Positions 44,258 through 53,097 of a DNA stretch of 64,000 nucleotides are shown here, in pieces. The stretch is from CAYNRA01 sp046293395 (GTDB taxonomy: Bacteria; Bacteroidota; Bacteroidia; Cytophagales; Spirosomataceae): contig JBKBOU010000001.1 of assembly GCA_046293395.1 (NCBI GenBank), forward strand, positions 1,240,001 to 1,304,000. Direction: 5' to 3'. Every line of letters begins with the position of its first letter. The stretch's first letter is position 1. The notes below the pieces were generated by a model. That model searched no databases, was not told the DNA's origin, and worked only from the letters and a program-made list of their open reading frames with translations. A program made the position numbers and the translations under genes.

Positions 44258-44713
44258 ATGAATCACCTATCTGTTTTCATCTTATCCTGCGTCTTTTTAT
44301 TTGCAATTGCCTGTGCAACAGACGAAGAGCCAACACCTGACAATTCACTGACGAAAGAAGAATTATTGACACGCCAGCCATGGCGTGTGAGTCGATACAG
44401 CAAATCCGATAACTCAGTAATTGCTAATAATCAATTATCTATTCAAGCGGTTATTATTCGTGGCCTCCAATTTGAGTTTAGGCTTGATGGACGGGTTTTT
44501 GGCATTGACCGGGTCACCAAACAAGTGATTAATCAGGGGACTTGGCGTTTTTTACCTGACAATACAACACTCGATATTCAAGTAACGGGTTTTTCGGGTG
44601 AATTTGTCCTTCGTTCTTTAACCCGTGACGGGCTGATTCTTGCAACTTCCACCGACGGGTTCGTCACGGGAGTTGGAGATACGATTTTACTTGAATTTAT
44701 TCCTGTATTATAA
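44258..44713 (+). CDS. Small lipoprotein, lipocalin-like
   Basis: A 151-residue lipoprotein with lipobox AIAC (Cys19). The mature part has the pattern of Bacteroidota lipocalin-like proteins: LLTRQPWRVSRYSKSDN, then strands such as LQFEFRLDGRVFGID, INQGTWRFLPDNTTLDI and ILLEFIPVL. No ligand or family can be named with confidence. It lies divergent from the YyaL-type gene and convergent with aceA, whose terminator starts directly behind it. Confidence 0.7.
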   Translation: MNHLSVFILSCVFLFAIACATDEEPTPDNSLTKEELLTRQPWRVSRYSKSDNSVIANNQLSIQAVIIRGLQFEFRLDGRVFGIDRVTKQVINQGTWRFLPDNTTLDIQVTGFSGEFVLRSLTRDGLILATSTDGFVTGVGDTILLEFIPVL

Positions 44714-44745
44714 AAAAATCCTTCCTGAAAAAATCAAGAAGGATT
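44711..44745 (-). terminator. Terminator of the aceB-aceA operon
   Basis: Stem AATCCTTC/GAAGGATT with a 13-base loop, followed on the minus strand by a run of seven T. Located 79 bases beyond the aceA stop. Confidence 0.6.
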
Positions 44746-44823
44746 CTGAATCTAAAGGGGAATACCCTACAATCAACTACTCAAAATGGATAATTTTGGC
44801 TGTATTTTCCATTTGTATTTTTA

Positions 44824-46104
44824 TCAATGGAACTGTTCTTCTTCCGTCGAACCTGTCAAGGCGGTTGTAGAAGACGTCCCTGCTGTGATGACATTCTGAA
44901 CGCTATCAAAATACCCTGTTCCAACAAAAGATTGGTGTTTTACCGCTGTAAATCCTTGGCTTTGCATGGCAAATTCTCTTTGTTGTAATTCAGAGAATCC
45001 AGCCATTCCGCGTTGTACATAGGCTTTGGACAATTCGAACATCGATGAATTTAAGGCATGGAAACCAGCCAATGTAATGAATTGGAATTTATATCCCATT
45101 TCAGCTAATTCTTCGCGGAACGTCAACATTTGTTTTTCATCCATGAATTTCGCCCAATTGAATGAAGGTGAACAGTTATATGCCAACATTTGATCTGGAT
45201 ATTTTTCTTTGATACCTTGTGCAAATTCACGGGCAAGACCCAAATCTGGGTTTCCGGTCTCCATCCAGATTAAATCGGCGTACGGCGCGTAGCTTAGTCC
45301 CCGGTTGATACCTTGTTCCAAACCATTTTTTACATAGAAAAACCCTTCGTTTGTTCTTTGTGCAGATGTAATGAATGCGTGGTCTCTTTCATCAATATCC
45401 GATGTAATCAAATTGGCGGCTTCCGCATCTGTCCGAGCGATAACCAAGGTAGAAGTCCCCATTACATCCGTCGCTAAACGAGCTGCAACTAGCTTATTGA
45501 TAGCCTCTTGTGTAGGAACTAGGACTTTCCCGCCCAAGTGTCCACATTTTTTTGCAGAGGAAAGTTGATCTTCAAAGTGTACACCCGAAGCCCCAGCTTC
45601 AATCATTTGTTTCATCAATTCGAAGGCATTCAAATTACCTCCAAAACCAGCTTCAGCGTCAGCTACGATAGGTACTAACCAATGTTTATCTCCGTCGTTA
45701 TTGACACTCTGAATCTGGTCAGCGCGAAGCAACGCATTGTTGATTCTACGCACAACGGCAGGTACGGAATCTGCCGGATATAAACTTTGATCTGGATACA
45801 TTTGTCCAGCCAAGTTGGCATCTGCTGCTACTTGCCAACCCGATAAATAGATGGCTTTCATGCCGGCAGCTACTTCTTGAACAGCCTGATTACCTGTTAA
45901 AGCACCCAAACCAGCTACCCATTCGTCTTCGTTCAATAATTTCCAAAGTCTGTCTGCACCGAGTTGTGCGATGGTGTGTTGGATGTCGTAAGAGCCTCTC
46001 AATTGGATGACTTCTTCGGCAGTGTAAGGGCGAGTTACCCCATTCCAACGTGGATTGATAGCCCAATCTGTGGTGATTGCCTGGATTCTTTCTTCGCGTG
46101 TCAT
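44824..46104 (-). CDS. aceA: Isocitrate lyase
   Basis: The first enzyme of the glyoxylate shunt, splitting isocitrate into succinate and glyoxylate, which lets cells grow on acetate or fatty acids. The active-site loop KKCGH is at residues 185-189 with catalytic Cys187; the metal site is in VADAEAGFGGNLNAFELM and the second conserved block is LAYNCSPSFNWAKF. The 426-residue length is that of bacterial class I enzymes. Downstream of aceB by 40 bases on the same strand, sharing its promoter. Confidence 0.97.
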   Translation of the reverse strand: MTREERIQAITTDWAINPRWNGVTRPYTAEEVIQLRGSYDIQHTIAQLGADRLWKLLNEDEWVAGLGALTGNQAVQEVAAGMKAIYLSGWQVAADANLAGQMYPDQSLYPADSVPAVVRRINNALLRADQIQSVNNDGDKHWLVPIVADAEAGFGGNLNAFELMKQMIEAGASGVHFEDQLSSAKKCGHLGGKVLVPTQEAINKLVAARLATDVMGTSTLVIARTDAEAANLITSDIDERDHAFITSAQRTNEGFFYVKNGLEQGINRGLSYAPYADLIWMETGNPDLGLAREFAQGIKEKYPDQMLAYNCSPSFNWAKFMDEKQMLTFREELAEMGYKFQFITLAGFHALNSSMFELSKAYVQRGMAGFSELQQREFAMQSQGFTAVKHQSFVGTGYFDSVQNVITAGTSSTTALTGSTEEEQFH

Positions 46105-46144
46105 GTTTGTTTTATTTATTTGTTGATGAAATGTAAATACTTGA

Positions 46145-47749
46145 TTAATAGATAGATTGATAAGAGCGTGTCGTCAAAAATTCGTCAAATTCTTGTTGGA
46201 AAATCAACTCTCGGAAGAGGTCAGCGGCAGCAGCATATTTGTCTTCACCAAACGAATCCTCTCCTACTTGTGCTTGAATTTTACCAACTTCCTCTTGAAA
46301 AATCTGCGAGATATATACTTCATTTACAACCTGGCCGTCTTGCATGGTCACTTGGTGCTTCAACCATTGCCAAACTTGAGCACGGGAGATTTCAGCAGTA
46401 GCAGCGTCTTCCATTAAGTTGTGAATGGCAGCAGCGCCCACACCTCTCAACCAAGAAGCGATGTATAAAATCCCGACGTTGATATTTACCCGAACGCCGT
46501 TTTCTGTTACCGTTGCGTGGTCTATCCGGGTATCCAATAAATCGGTGGCTGAAATAACTGTATCTTCGAGAAGAACATGTTTTTGATGATCCATTTCTCC
46601 GATGAGGGTATCAAACGGCAATTTGGCTACTGGAACTAGGTCAGGGTGTGCTACCCACGTGCCATCAAAACCAGTTGAGGCTTCCAGTTCTTTGTCGGCT
46701 GTGACTTTATCAAATGCCATTTGATTGATTTTCGCGTCTCTTCTATTGGGAATAAATGCCGCCATTCCTCCGATGGCATGTACACCGCGCTGGTGACAAG
46801 TTTGTACCAATAATTTAGAATACGCTCGCATAAAAGGTACACGCATGGTTACTTCGGCTCTATCTGGAAGGATAAAATCAGTGAAATTTTTGAATTTTTT
46901 AATGACACTGAAGATATAATCCCAACGACCTGCGTTTAAGCCAGCCATGTGTTCACGCAATTCATAGATAATTTCGTGCATTTCAAAAGCCGCCAAGATG
47001 GTTTCAATCAAGACGGTTACTTTGATAGTTCCTTGTGGGATTCCCATGTATTCTTGGGCAGCCACGAAAACATCATTCCAAAGGCGTGCTTCTTCATGCG
47101 ACTCCAATTTGGGTAGATAAAAATACGGGCCGGAACCTCTTTCGATTAATTCGTGGGCATTGTGGAAGAAATAAAGGCCAAAGTCAAAGAGTGAACCAGA
47201 CATGACTTCATCGTCCACACGGGCTTGTTTTTCTTCCAAGTGCCAACCTCTTGGGCGCACTTTTAAGACAGCTACTTTCTCTTTAAGGGCATATTCTTTG
47301 CCATTTTCAGCAGTGAAATGAATGGTTTTTCGGATGGCATCTTGGAGATTTATTTGTCCTTCAAGGCAGTTTTTCCAAGTAGGCGAATTGGCGTCTTCAA
47401 AGTCTGCCATAAAAACATTTGCGCCAGAGTTGAGGGCGTTGATAACCATTCTTCGTTCCACTGGGCCCGTGATTTCAACGCGGCGGAGTTGTAAATCGGC
47501 GGGAATGGGCGCGGCTTTCCATTCACCTAAACGAATTTCTTTTGTATCCGGACGGAAGCGCGGCCATTCACCTGAATCAATTTTTTGTTGACGCACGACA
47601 CGCTCTTTTAGAAGTTCGAGGCGTTTGGGGTTGAATTTTCTGTGTAAGAAAACCAAAAAAGCTTCTGCTTCTGGGGTAAACAAAGAGGCGTTTTCAGCGG
47701 GAAAAGGGGCAAGCTGTAACGCGGTTTGGGAGGTGGTAACTTCGTGCAT
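46145..47749 (-). CDS. aceB: Malate synthase A
   Basis: The second enzyme of the glyoxylate shunt, joining glyoxylate and acetyl-CoA into malate. A 534-residue form A enzyme: MADFEDANSPTWKN holds the metal-binding glutamate/aspartate region, LEGQINLQDAI, RPRGWHLEEKQ with the catalytic arginine, and LETILAAFEMHEIIYELREH. The TIM-barrel and C-terminal helical plug are both complete. First gene of the aceB-aceA operon, with a good promoter and a palindrome immediately upstream. No aceK or regulator gene is adjacent. Confidence 0.97.
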   Translation of the reverse strand: MHEVTTSQTALQLAPFPAENASLFTPEAEAFLVFLHRKFNPKRLELLKERVVRQQKIDSGEWPRFRPDTKEIRLGEWKAAPIPADLQLRRVEITGPVERRMVINALNSGANVFMADFEDANSPTWKNCLEGQINLQDAIRKTIHFTAENGKEYALKEKVAVLKVRPRGWHLEEKQARVDDEVMSGSLFDFGLYFFHNAHELIERGSGPYFYLPKLESHEEARLWNDVFVAAQEYMGIPQGTIKVTVLIETILAAFEMHEIIYELREHMAGLNAGRWDYIFSVIKKFKNFTDFILPDRAEVTMRVPFMRAYSKLLVQTCHQRGVHAIGGMAAFIPNRRDAKINQMAFDKVTADKELEASTGFDGTWVAHPDLVPVAKLPFDTLIGEMDHQKHVLLEDTVISATDLLDTRIDHATVTENGVRVNINVGILYIASWLRGVGAAAIHNLMEDAATAEISRAQVWQWLKHQVTMQDGQVVNEVYISQIFQEEVGKIQAQVGEDSFGEDKYAAAADLFRELIFQQEFDEFLTTRSYQSIY

Positions 47750-47795
47750 GATAACGTATTTATTTGTTTGTTGATGAAGTGTCTGTTTGTTGATT

Positions 47796-47838
47796 CAAAT
47801 ATAATTTGCGAAATTATAAATACAAGCGAAATTTCGCT
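47796..47838 (-). promoter_or_regulatory. aceB-aceA promoter with overlapping palindrome
   Basis: On the minus strand, TTG (47823-47825), a 19-bp spacer and TATATTTG (47796-47803) match the Bacteroidota promoter. The 14-bp perfect palindrome AGCGAAATTTCGCT (47825-47838) abuts the -33 element, and GCGAAATT is repeated at 47808-47815, 18 bp away, inside the spacer. This is the expected layout of a repressor operator for the glyoxylate shunt. The rest of the gap to 48131 is AT-rich without a supported gene. Confidence 0.6.
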
Positions 47839-48131
47839 AAATATTATATTTACACTTTATATTCTTTAAATAATACGTATCAATTCTTTAAATAATACAA
47901 TAAATACGAATTTTATTGCACTTTTATCGTTTTTAGAATGGAAATAGTACAATTCATCCATCATTCAAAAACAGCATTTTCAAGTATCACAAAAAAAGAG
48001 AAAAATATTTTTCGGGAAATGAAGAGAGATAAGCGAATGTTTCGAGACAAAAAAGTTGCCCATCTACCTAACTATTAGCCTTCATAAAACTGTAACATTC
48101 GCCTATTCATCAGAAGAAGTTTCAGACAATT

Positions 48132-48183
48132 GCAAAAAAGAAAGCCCAACAAAACAAGTATATTAACTTGCTTTGTTGGGCTG
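48132..48183 (-). terminator. Terminator of pyrG
   Basis: Long stem AGCCCAACAAA/TTTGTTGGGCT with an inner CAAGT/ACTTG, followed on the minus strand by a T-rich run. It begins 23 bases beyond the pyrG stop. Confidence 0.85.
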
Positions 48184-48205
48184 TATGACAACTGTTTCTA
48201 GGTAT

Positions 48206-49837
48206 TTATTTTTGCTTCTGCGCAATCGCAGCTTTGATAAACCGGACGAACAACGGGTGCGGTTTCATCACTGTACTTTTTAACTCCGGATGGAACTGCA
48301 CACCAATAAAGAATGGATGTGTAGGTAATTCCACGATTTCGACCAATTGTTTTTCGGGATGAATACCCGAAATAACCAATCCCGCTGCCTCAAAATCTTT
48401 TTGATACACATTATTAAATTCCCAGCGGTGGCGGTGACGCTCCTTAATCGTCGATTTCCCATAAATACTTTTGGCCAATGATTTGTCTTTCAACTTACAA
48501 TCATACGCACCCAAACGCATCGTCCCTCCTTTTTTGGTGACACCTTGCTGCTCTTCCATGAGGTCAATGACAGGATAAGGTGTGGCTGGATTCATCTCAC
48601 TCGAATGAGCTTCTTTCCAACCCAAAACATTTTGAGCGAACTCAATCACAGCCATTTGCATACCTAAACAAATTCCCATAAACGGAATATTATTCTCCCG
48701 TACGTATTTTACAGCGGCAATTTTCCCTTCAATTCCTCTTTCCCCAAAACCAGGCGCGACCAAAACACCGTCCAAACCTTGAAGTTTTTCACTTGCATTT
48801 CCAGGGGTTAGATGCTCTGAGTGAATCCAGTGCAATTTCACACGACATTCGTTCGAAGCACCCGCATGAATAAACGACTCTGCGATTGACTTATAGGCAT
48901 CTTTCAGCTCAACATATTTCCCGACAAGACCAATATTCACTTGTTCAGTCGGATTTTTCAGGCGACCCAAAAACTCCTTCCAAGCGTCCATTTCTGCATC
49001 TTTGTCATTGTAAATATCAAGCATATAAAGTACGCGTTGGTCGAGGCGTTCTTTTTTCATAAGAAGCGGGACATCGTAAATCGTTTCTGCGTCAAGTGCT
49101 TCGATAACCGAATTGGTTTCTACGTTACAGAAAAGAGCGATTTTACGTCTGATTTCATTGGGTAGCGCGTGTTCTGTCCGACAAACGATGATATCTGGCT
49201 GAATACCCGACTCTTGCAACATCCGAACGGAGTGCTGGGTTGGTTTGGTTTTCAACTCACCCGCTGAACTCAAGTAGGGAATGAGTGTCAGGTGAACAAC
49301 AAGCATATTTTTTTCTCCTAAATCCCATTTAAGTTGGCGAACCGCCTCTAGGAAGGGAAGTGACTCAATATCCCCGACACAGCCACCGATTTCAGTGATG
49401 ACAATATCAAATTTGCCTGTTTCTCCGAGTTGAAGCACATTGCGTTTGATTTCATCTGTAATATGTGGAATAACCTGAACCGTTTTACCCAAAAAGTCAC
49501 CGTTTCTTTCTTTTTGAATCACATTGTAATAAATCCGACCCGTCGTAACGTTGTTGGCTTGTGAGGTTGGCGTATTAAGAAAACGTTCGTAATGGCCTAA
49601 GTCCAAGTCGGTTTCTGCTCCGTCATCAGTTACGTAGCATTCGCCATGTTCGTACGGATTAAGCGTACCGGGATCTACATTTAAGTAAGGATCTAACTTT
49701 TGGATTGTGACAGAAAGGCCACGTGATTGAAGTAGTTTTGCTAAAGAGGAGGCAATAATTCCTTTGCCTAGAGAAGATGTCACGCCACCGGTGACGAAAA
49801 TATACTTTGGCGACTTGGGGTTCCCGTTCAAAGACAT
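48206..49837 (-). CDS. pyrG: CTP synthase
   Basis: Makes CTP from UTP, ATP and glutamine. The N-terminal synthetase domain (about 1-270) begins with KYIFVTGGVTSSLGKGI, the P-loop-like signature, and contains LDPYLNVDPGTLNPYEHGE and DLDLGHYERF. The C-terminal class I glutaminase domain has the nucleophile in GICLGMQMAV, and HPEL with the catalytic His and Glu in GVQFHPELKST. The length of 543 residues is standard. TAACTTTG on the minus strand at 49869-49876, 32 bases upstream, is its -7 box. Confidence 0.98.
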   Translation of the reverse strand: MSLNGNPKSPKYIFVTGGVTSSLGKGIIASSLAKLLQSRGLSVTIQKLDPYLNVDPGTLNPYEHGECYVTDDGAETDLDLGHYERFLNTPTSQANNVTTGRIYYNVIQKERNGDFLGKTVQVIPHITDEIKRNVLQLGETGKFDIVITEIGGCVGDIESLPFLEAVRQLKWDLGEKNMLVVHLTLIPYLSSAGELKTKPTQHSVRMLQESGIQPDIIVCRTEHALPNEIRRKIALFCNVETNSVIEALDAETIYDVPLLMKKERLDQRVLYMLDIYNDKDAEMDAWKEFLGRLKNPTEQVNIGLVGKYVELKDAYKSIAESFIHAGASNECRVKLHWIHSEHLTPGNASEKLQGLDGVLVAPGFGERGIEGKIAAVKYVRENNIPFMGICLGMQMAVIEFAQNVLGWKEAHSSEMNPATPYPVIDLMEEQQGVTKKGGTMRLGAYDCKLKDKSLAKSIYGKSTIKERHRHRWEFNNVYQKDFEAAGLVISGIHPEKQLVEIVELPTHPFFIGVQFHPELKSTVMKPHPLFVRFIKAAIAQKQK

Positions 49838-49868
49838 GATATAACGCTGTGTTTTTGATTACGGGATA

Positions 49869-49876
49869 CAAAGTTA
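49869..49876 (-). promoter_or_regulatory. -7 box of pyrG
   Basis: TAACTTTG on the minus strand, perfect TAnnTTTG; no clear -33 element. Confidence 0.4.
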
Positions 49877-49968
49877 ATGCTTTTTCGTGAGCATTTCGCC
49901 CTTACACGCCCCAAACTCTCCAAAAAATAAATAACACTTTGATAATCAAAGCCCCTCCAACTATATAT

Positions 49969-51231
49969 TTAAGGAACTTCTCCGATGACTACCTCCATTT
50001 CTTGGTATTTCTTGGAAACAACCACTTCTTTTATCAATTCTACGGCACGAACAAGGTCTTCAAAAGACGTATAAAGCGGGGTTAATCCGAGACGAATATA
50101 ACTCGGTGGGCGAAAGTCTGGAATGAGAGAAACTCCATTTATGCCATGCGTCAAGGCTTTGCTAATTTGCAAACCGTCTGGGTGCGAGAGTGTCAAATGT
50201 GAACCACGTTGTTGCGTGTCTTTTGGGGTAATTTGGGAGAATCCAAGTGTTACTAATTCTACCTCCACTATCTCCTCTAAAAATTGCATCATTTGTTGGC
50301 TTTTTGCTTGAAGTGCGCGCATTCCGACCTCGGCTGTCAAGGCAATACCCGCCTCCATACCAGCCAACGACAACACATTGGGTGTGCCCGTGGCATACTT
50401 TTCTATACCTGTGTGTGCGTCGTATGTATCGGCAAACTGAAACGGTTGTGCGTGCGAAAACCAACCCCAAATTGGGTTCATCCATTCTTTTTGGACATCC
50501 TCGCGCACATATAAAAAAGCCGGAGCGCCTGGTCCACCATTCAAATATTTGTACGTACAACCCACAGCCGCTTCTACTCCCCAACGGTTAAATTCTAATT
50601 CTACCGCACCAACTGCATGGCTAACATCCCAAATAAGTCGTGTACCCGCTTCTTGCGCAGCTTTGGTAACACTTTCCATATCATACTTAAAACCACTTTT
50701 ATACTGCACGTGACTCAGCACCGCCAGCGCGATTTCTTGTTGTGCCACCACTTGTTTGATTTGCTCATTGGCTGAAAAATCAGTATCCAGCAAATGAAGC
50801 GTATGTGACGTAAAATGCGTAGAAATAAGCCCTTGAAGTATGTATTTATCCGTCGGAAAATTAGCCGTATCGGTTAAAATAACGGAACGGTTTTCTTGAC
50901 TTTGCAAAGCGCCAAAAGCCAATTTATACAACTGAATTGTCGTAGAATCTCCGACAAAAATTTCAGTTGGTTTAGCACCCACTATTTTTGCGATATCAGC
51001 CGCTAACCGCTTGGGTAAATCCAGCCAATGTTCGTTCCAACTACGGATGAGGCGTTCATTCCATTGATACTGTACAGCCTCTTGAATGATTTTCTCTGCT
51101 TTCATCGGCATTTTTCCGAGCGAATTTCCATCGAGATAAATCACTGAATCATCTTGACGAAAAGCAGATTTATACGACGCCAATGGGTCTTGTTGATCCA
51201 ATTCTTTGGCACGTTTTAGAAAAGTATTCAT
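49969..51231 (-). CDS. kynU: Kynureninase
   Basis: A 420-residue PLP enzyme of the aminotransferase class V fold, converting kynurenine (or 3-hydroxykynurenine) to anthranilate (or 3-hydroxyanthranilate) and alanine in tryptophan breakdown. The PLP lysine is Lys228 in GCTYKYLNGGPGAP; WDVSHAVGAV holds the cofactor aspartate, and IYLDGNSLGKMP the N-terminal substrate loop. Other kyn genes are absent here. Its start overlaps the stop of the SGNH hydrolase gene by four bases (ATGA), so the two are translationally coupled. Confidence 0.96.
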   Translation of the reverse strand: MNTFLKRAKELDQQDPLASYKSAFRQDDSVIYLDGNSLGKMPMKAEKIIQEAVQYQWNERLIRSWNEHWLDLPKRLAADIAKIVGAKPTEIFVGDSTTIQLYKLAFGALQSQENRSVILTDTANFPTDKYILQGLISTHFTSHTLHLLDTDFSANEQIKQVVAQQEIALAVLSHVQYKSGFKYDMESVTKAAQEAGTRLIWDVSHAVGAVELEFNRWGVEAAVGCTYKYLNGGPGAPAFLYVREDVQKEWMNPIWGWFSHAQPFQFADTYDAHTGIEKYATGTPNVLSLAGMEAGIALTAEVGMRALQAKSQQMMQFLEEIVEVELVTLGFSQITPKDTQQRGSHLTLSHPDGLQISKALTHGINGVSLIPDFRPPSYIRLGLTPLYTSFEDLVRAVELIKEVVVSKKYQEMEVVIGEVP

Positions 51232-51926
51232 GGGCGGAGGCGAGGGAAAAGTGTCGGGAAAATAACAGTATCAACCCATGCTTTGTACATACTCCCTGAT
51301 GGGTGAAGACCATCCGGTGCAATATATGTAGGAATATTTTCACGGGAAATTGAGGTGATGTCGAAATAAAGAATGCCTTTTTTTAAGGTTTCTTCCCGAT
51401 TGATTTGATTGAATAAATCTATTTCTTGCGCGATTTTAGCACGGTCTCTTCCGGCAGCAAATGGCGTCACGCCCCAATCTGGGATAGATACAACAAATAC
51501 ATTTTTGGGTTGATTGCCTGCCAGCTCAATTGCCTTATTGAGAAGTTGAACAAACTCATTTCTATAAACTTCCGAAGAACGCCCTCTGTATTGGTTATTT
51601 ACACCAATCAAGAGCGAAACGAGGTCATATTTAGGAGCAAGCATGGCTGATTGGATAGCCGATTGGAGTTCATCTGTTGTCCAACCAGTTCGAGCGATAA
51701 TGCGTGGATTTTGAACATTTACACCATTTGCAGTCAGTTTTGCAGCCAATTGAACAGGCCAACGTTCTTGCTCCGCCACGCTTTCACCAATGGTATAACT
51801 ATCTCCCAATGCAAGGTAACTGAGCCCGATTTGTCCAGTTTCATTTGAAGTCATGGATGGTGAAACATTGCCTTTGCAGCCCCAAAGCAGGAAAATCCCA
51901 AGGAAAATAACGCCTATTTTTTTCAT
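51228..51926 (-). CDS. SGNH/GDSL hydrolase lipoprotein
   Basis: A 232-residue serine hydrolase with lipobox LWGC (Cys17). Block I is LALGDSYTIGES (nucleophile Ser43), block II the glycine in RTGWTT, block III LIGVNNQYRG, and block V DGLHPSG with the catalytic Asp and His. The lipid anchor places it in the envelope; substrates may be acyl esters on glycans or lipids. It is first in a two-gene operon with kynU; the pairing has no obvious biochemical logic. Its upstream region is repeat copy 1. Confidence 0.9.
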   Translation of the reverse strand: MKKIGVIFLGIFLLWGCKGNVSPSMTSNETGQIGLSYLALGDSYTIGESVAEQERWPVQLAAKLTANGVNVQNPRIIARTGWTTDELQSAIQSAMLAPKYDLVSLLIGVNNQYRGRSSEVYRNEFVQLLNKAIELAGNQPKNVFVVSIPDWGVTPFAAGRDRAKIAQEIDLFNQINREETLKKGILYFDITSISRENIPTYIAPDGLHPSGSMYKAWVDTVIFPTLFPRLRP

Positions 51927-51979
51927 ATTTATTTTTCGATTGCCCCTATATCTACGTAAAAAATAAAAAAGTGTTCAAA

Positions 51980-52021
51980 AAAAGGTCATTTGGAAAACTA
52001 AATTTCCCAAATGACCTTTTT
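51980..52021. terminator. Terminator in repeat copy 1
   Basis: Stem AAAAGGTCATTTGG/CCAAATGACCTTTT, bidirectional, identical to the copy behind nhaD. It now isolates the SGNH/kynU operon from the cassette. Confidence 0.88.
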
Positions 52022-52040
52022 AATCTTCTTTCTATGCACA

Positions 52041-52149
52041 TCAATGTCTAAAAGACTGCATCAAAAGGAACGTCCCGATACCTGCGAAATAGCCAATGAG
52101 AGCTAACCAAGATATTTTCTTCACGTACCAAAAGAAGCTAATTTTTTCC
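52041..52149 (-). pseudogene. nhaD 3' fragment
   Basis: The last 35 codons and stop codon of nhaD, identical to the intact gene, cut off at 52149/52150. Not expressed as protein; a by-product of cassette insertion or duplication. Confidence 0.93.
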
Positions 52150-52184
52150 GCTAACAATGAGAAAATGACATCTTTAACTCAAAA
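52150..52184. repeat. Inner imperfect repeat, left
   Basis: Shares about 27 of 36 positions with 53704-53738, same orientation, including AACTCAAA and GAGnAAATGA. It directly follows the 211-bp repeat and may be part of an old recombination site. Confidence 0.45.
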
Positions 52185-52224
52185 AAACCTTGAAGTTTGT
52201 GATAGCTATCTCCTTTATCAGTTA

Positions 52225-53097
52225 CTATTGATTACTTTCGTTAGCTAAGTTACAAATTTCTATAAAATCGCTTTCTGACAATATTTTTATTTGAATACCT
52301 TTCTCAATTAATTCCTCCGCTTTTCTGTGTTTCGAACTCTTTTCATAACCAACAAATCTAGTACTATCTTGAATTCCAACTACTAGTATAGTAGTACTTT
52401 TTGTAACTGAATTTGTCACTTTACATCCTGCATGAGATGCTATTAAGCCAGCTTCATTTCTTTGCATTGATAGTGAACCAGTAAATACCAAGGTCTCTCC
52501 ATAAAGTTGTCCATCCGGATTTCCATCTAAATTAATTGCAGATGGTAATTTATATGTAAGTATTGGCACTCCAGCTTTCTTATACCATTCTTCAATGGTT
52601 AAATCTGTAATTTGACATGCCTTCACAGTAACTAATCCTGCCGTAATTGCATCTTCTAAAGCATCGTGATGTTCAAACTTCAAGCCTAAATGGTTAGCTA
52701 TATTTGATAGTCCATAACCTCTATGAGCAAATTCTGTCCATGTTCTTCTCACAATTTTAGCACTATCAAGCCATCTTGATTTGAGATGTTCTAAGTTATA
52801 CTTATCGCAAGCCCTATTTATTGCAATCCTATCAAAAGGCATGTGATGAATAGCTATTTTATTTTCTATCAAGAATTTTAATTCATTATAGAACTCGTTG
52901 AAGGTTGGAGCATTTTCAACATCGCTAGGATTTATTCCATGAATTGAAATATTAAACGAATCAAAATAGCTCTCTGGATTTATGAAGAATTTTAATTTTT
53001 CAGTAATCTCTCCATTATTAAAAATTGCAATTCCAATTTGGCAAATACTTGAATAGTCAGCATTTGCCGTTTCAACATCAATTGCTATAAAGTTCAT
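52225..53097 (-). CDS. DEDDh exonuclease-BRCT protein in a repeat-bounded cassette
   Basis: A 290-residue fusion. Residues 1-165 form a DnaQ-like 3'-5' exonuclease with all catalytic residues: Asp7 and Glu9 (IDVETA), Asp89 (MPFDRIAI), and His144 with Asp149 (HHDALEDA). Residues about 199-283 form a BRCT domain (GETLVFTGSLSMQRNEA, TTILVVGIQD, KHRKAEELIEKGI). The same layout occurs in DNA polymerase III epsilon-like exonucleases, which trim or proofread DNA; the BRCT domain would bind DNA ends or a partner. The gene is visibly AT-richer than its neighbours. Its start overlaps the stop of the 139-residue gene by four bases, so they are coupled. Confidence 0.93.
   Translation of the reverse strand: MNFIAIDVETANADYSSICQIGIAIFNNGEITEKLKFFINPESYFDSFNISIHGINPSDVENAPTFNEFYNELKFLIENKIAIHHMPFDRIAINRACDKYNLEHLKSRWLDSAKIVRRTWTEFAHRGYGLSNIANHLGLKFEHHDALEDAITAGLVTVKACQITDLTIEEWYKKAGVPILTYKLPSAINLDGNPDGQLYGETLVFTGSLSMQRNEAGLIASHAGCKVTNSVTKSTTILVVGIQDSTRFVGYEKSSKHRKAEELIEKGIQIKILSESDFIEICNLANESNQ

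Larger units (their letters stand above)
51939..52149. repeat. 211-bp direct repeat, left copy (duplicated nhaD 3' end and terminator)
   Basis: Identical to 53752-53962 except at 51944 (C versus A) and 51957 (T versus C). It includes a copy of the terminator (51980-52021) and of the last 35 codons and stop of nhaD (52041-52149), which here have no upstream gene. Marks the left edge of a 1813-bp repeat unit. Confidence 0.97.

Noticed and set aside
47938..48078. 46-codon plus-strand frame upstream of aceB
   Set aside because: Protein-like but Lys/Phe-rich as expected from AT-rich DNA, no promoter or terminator of its own, and no recognisable family.
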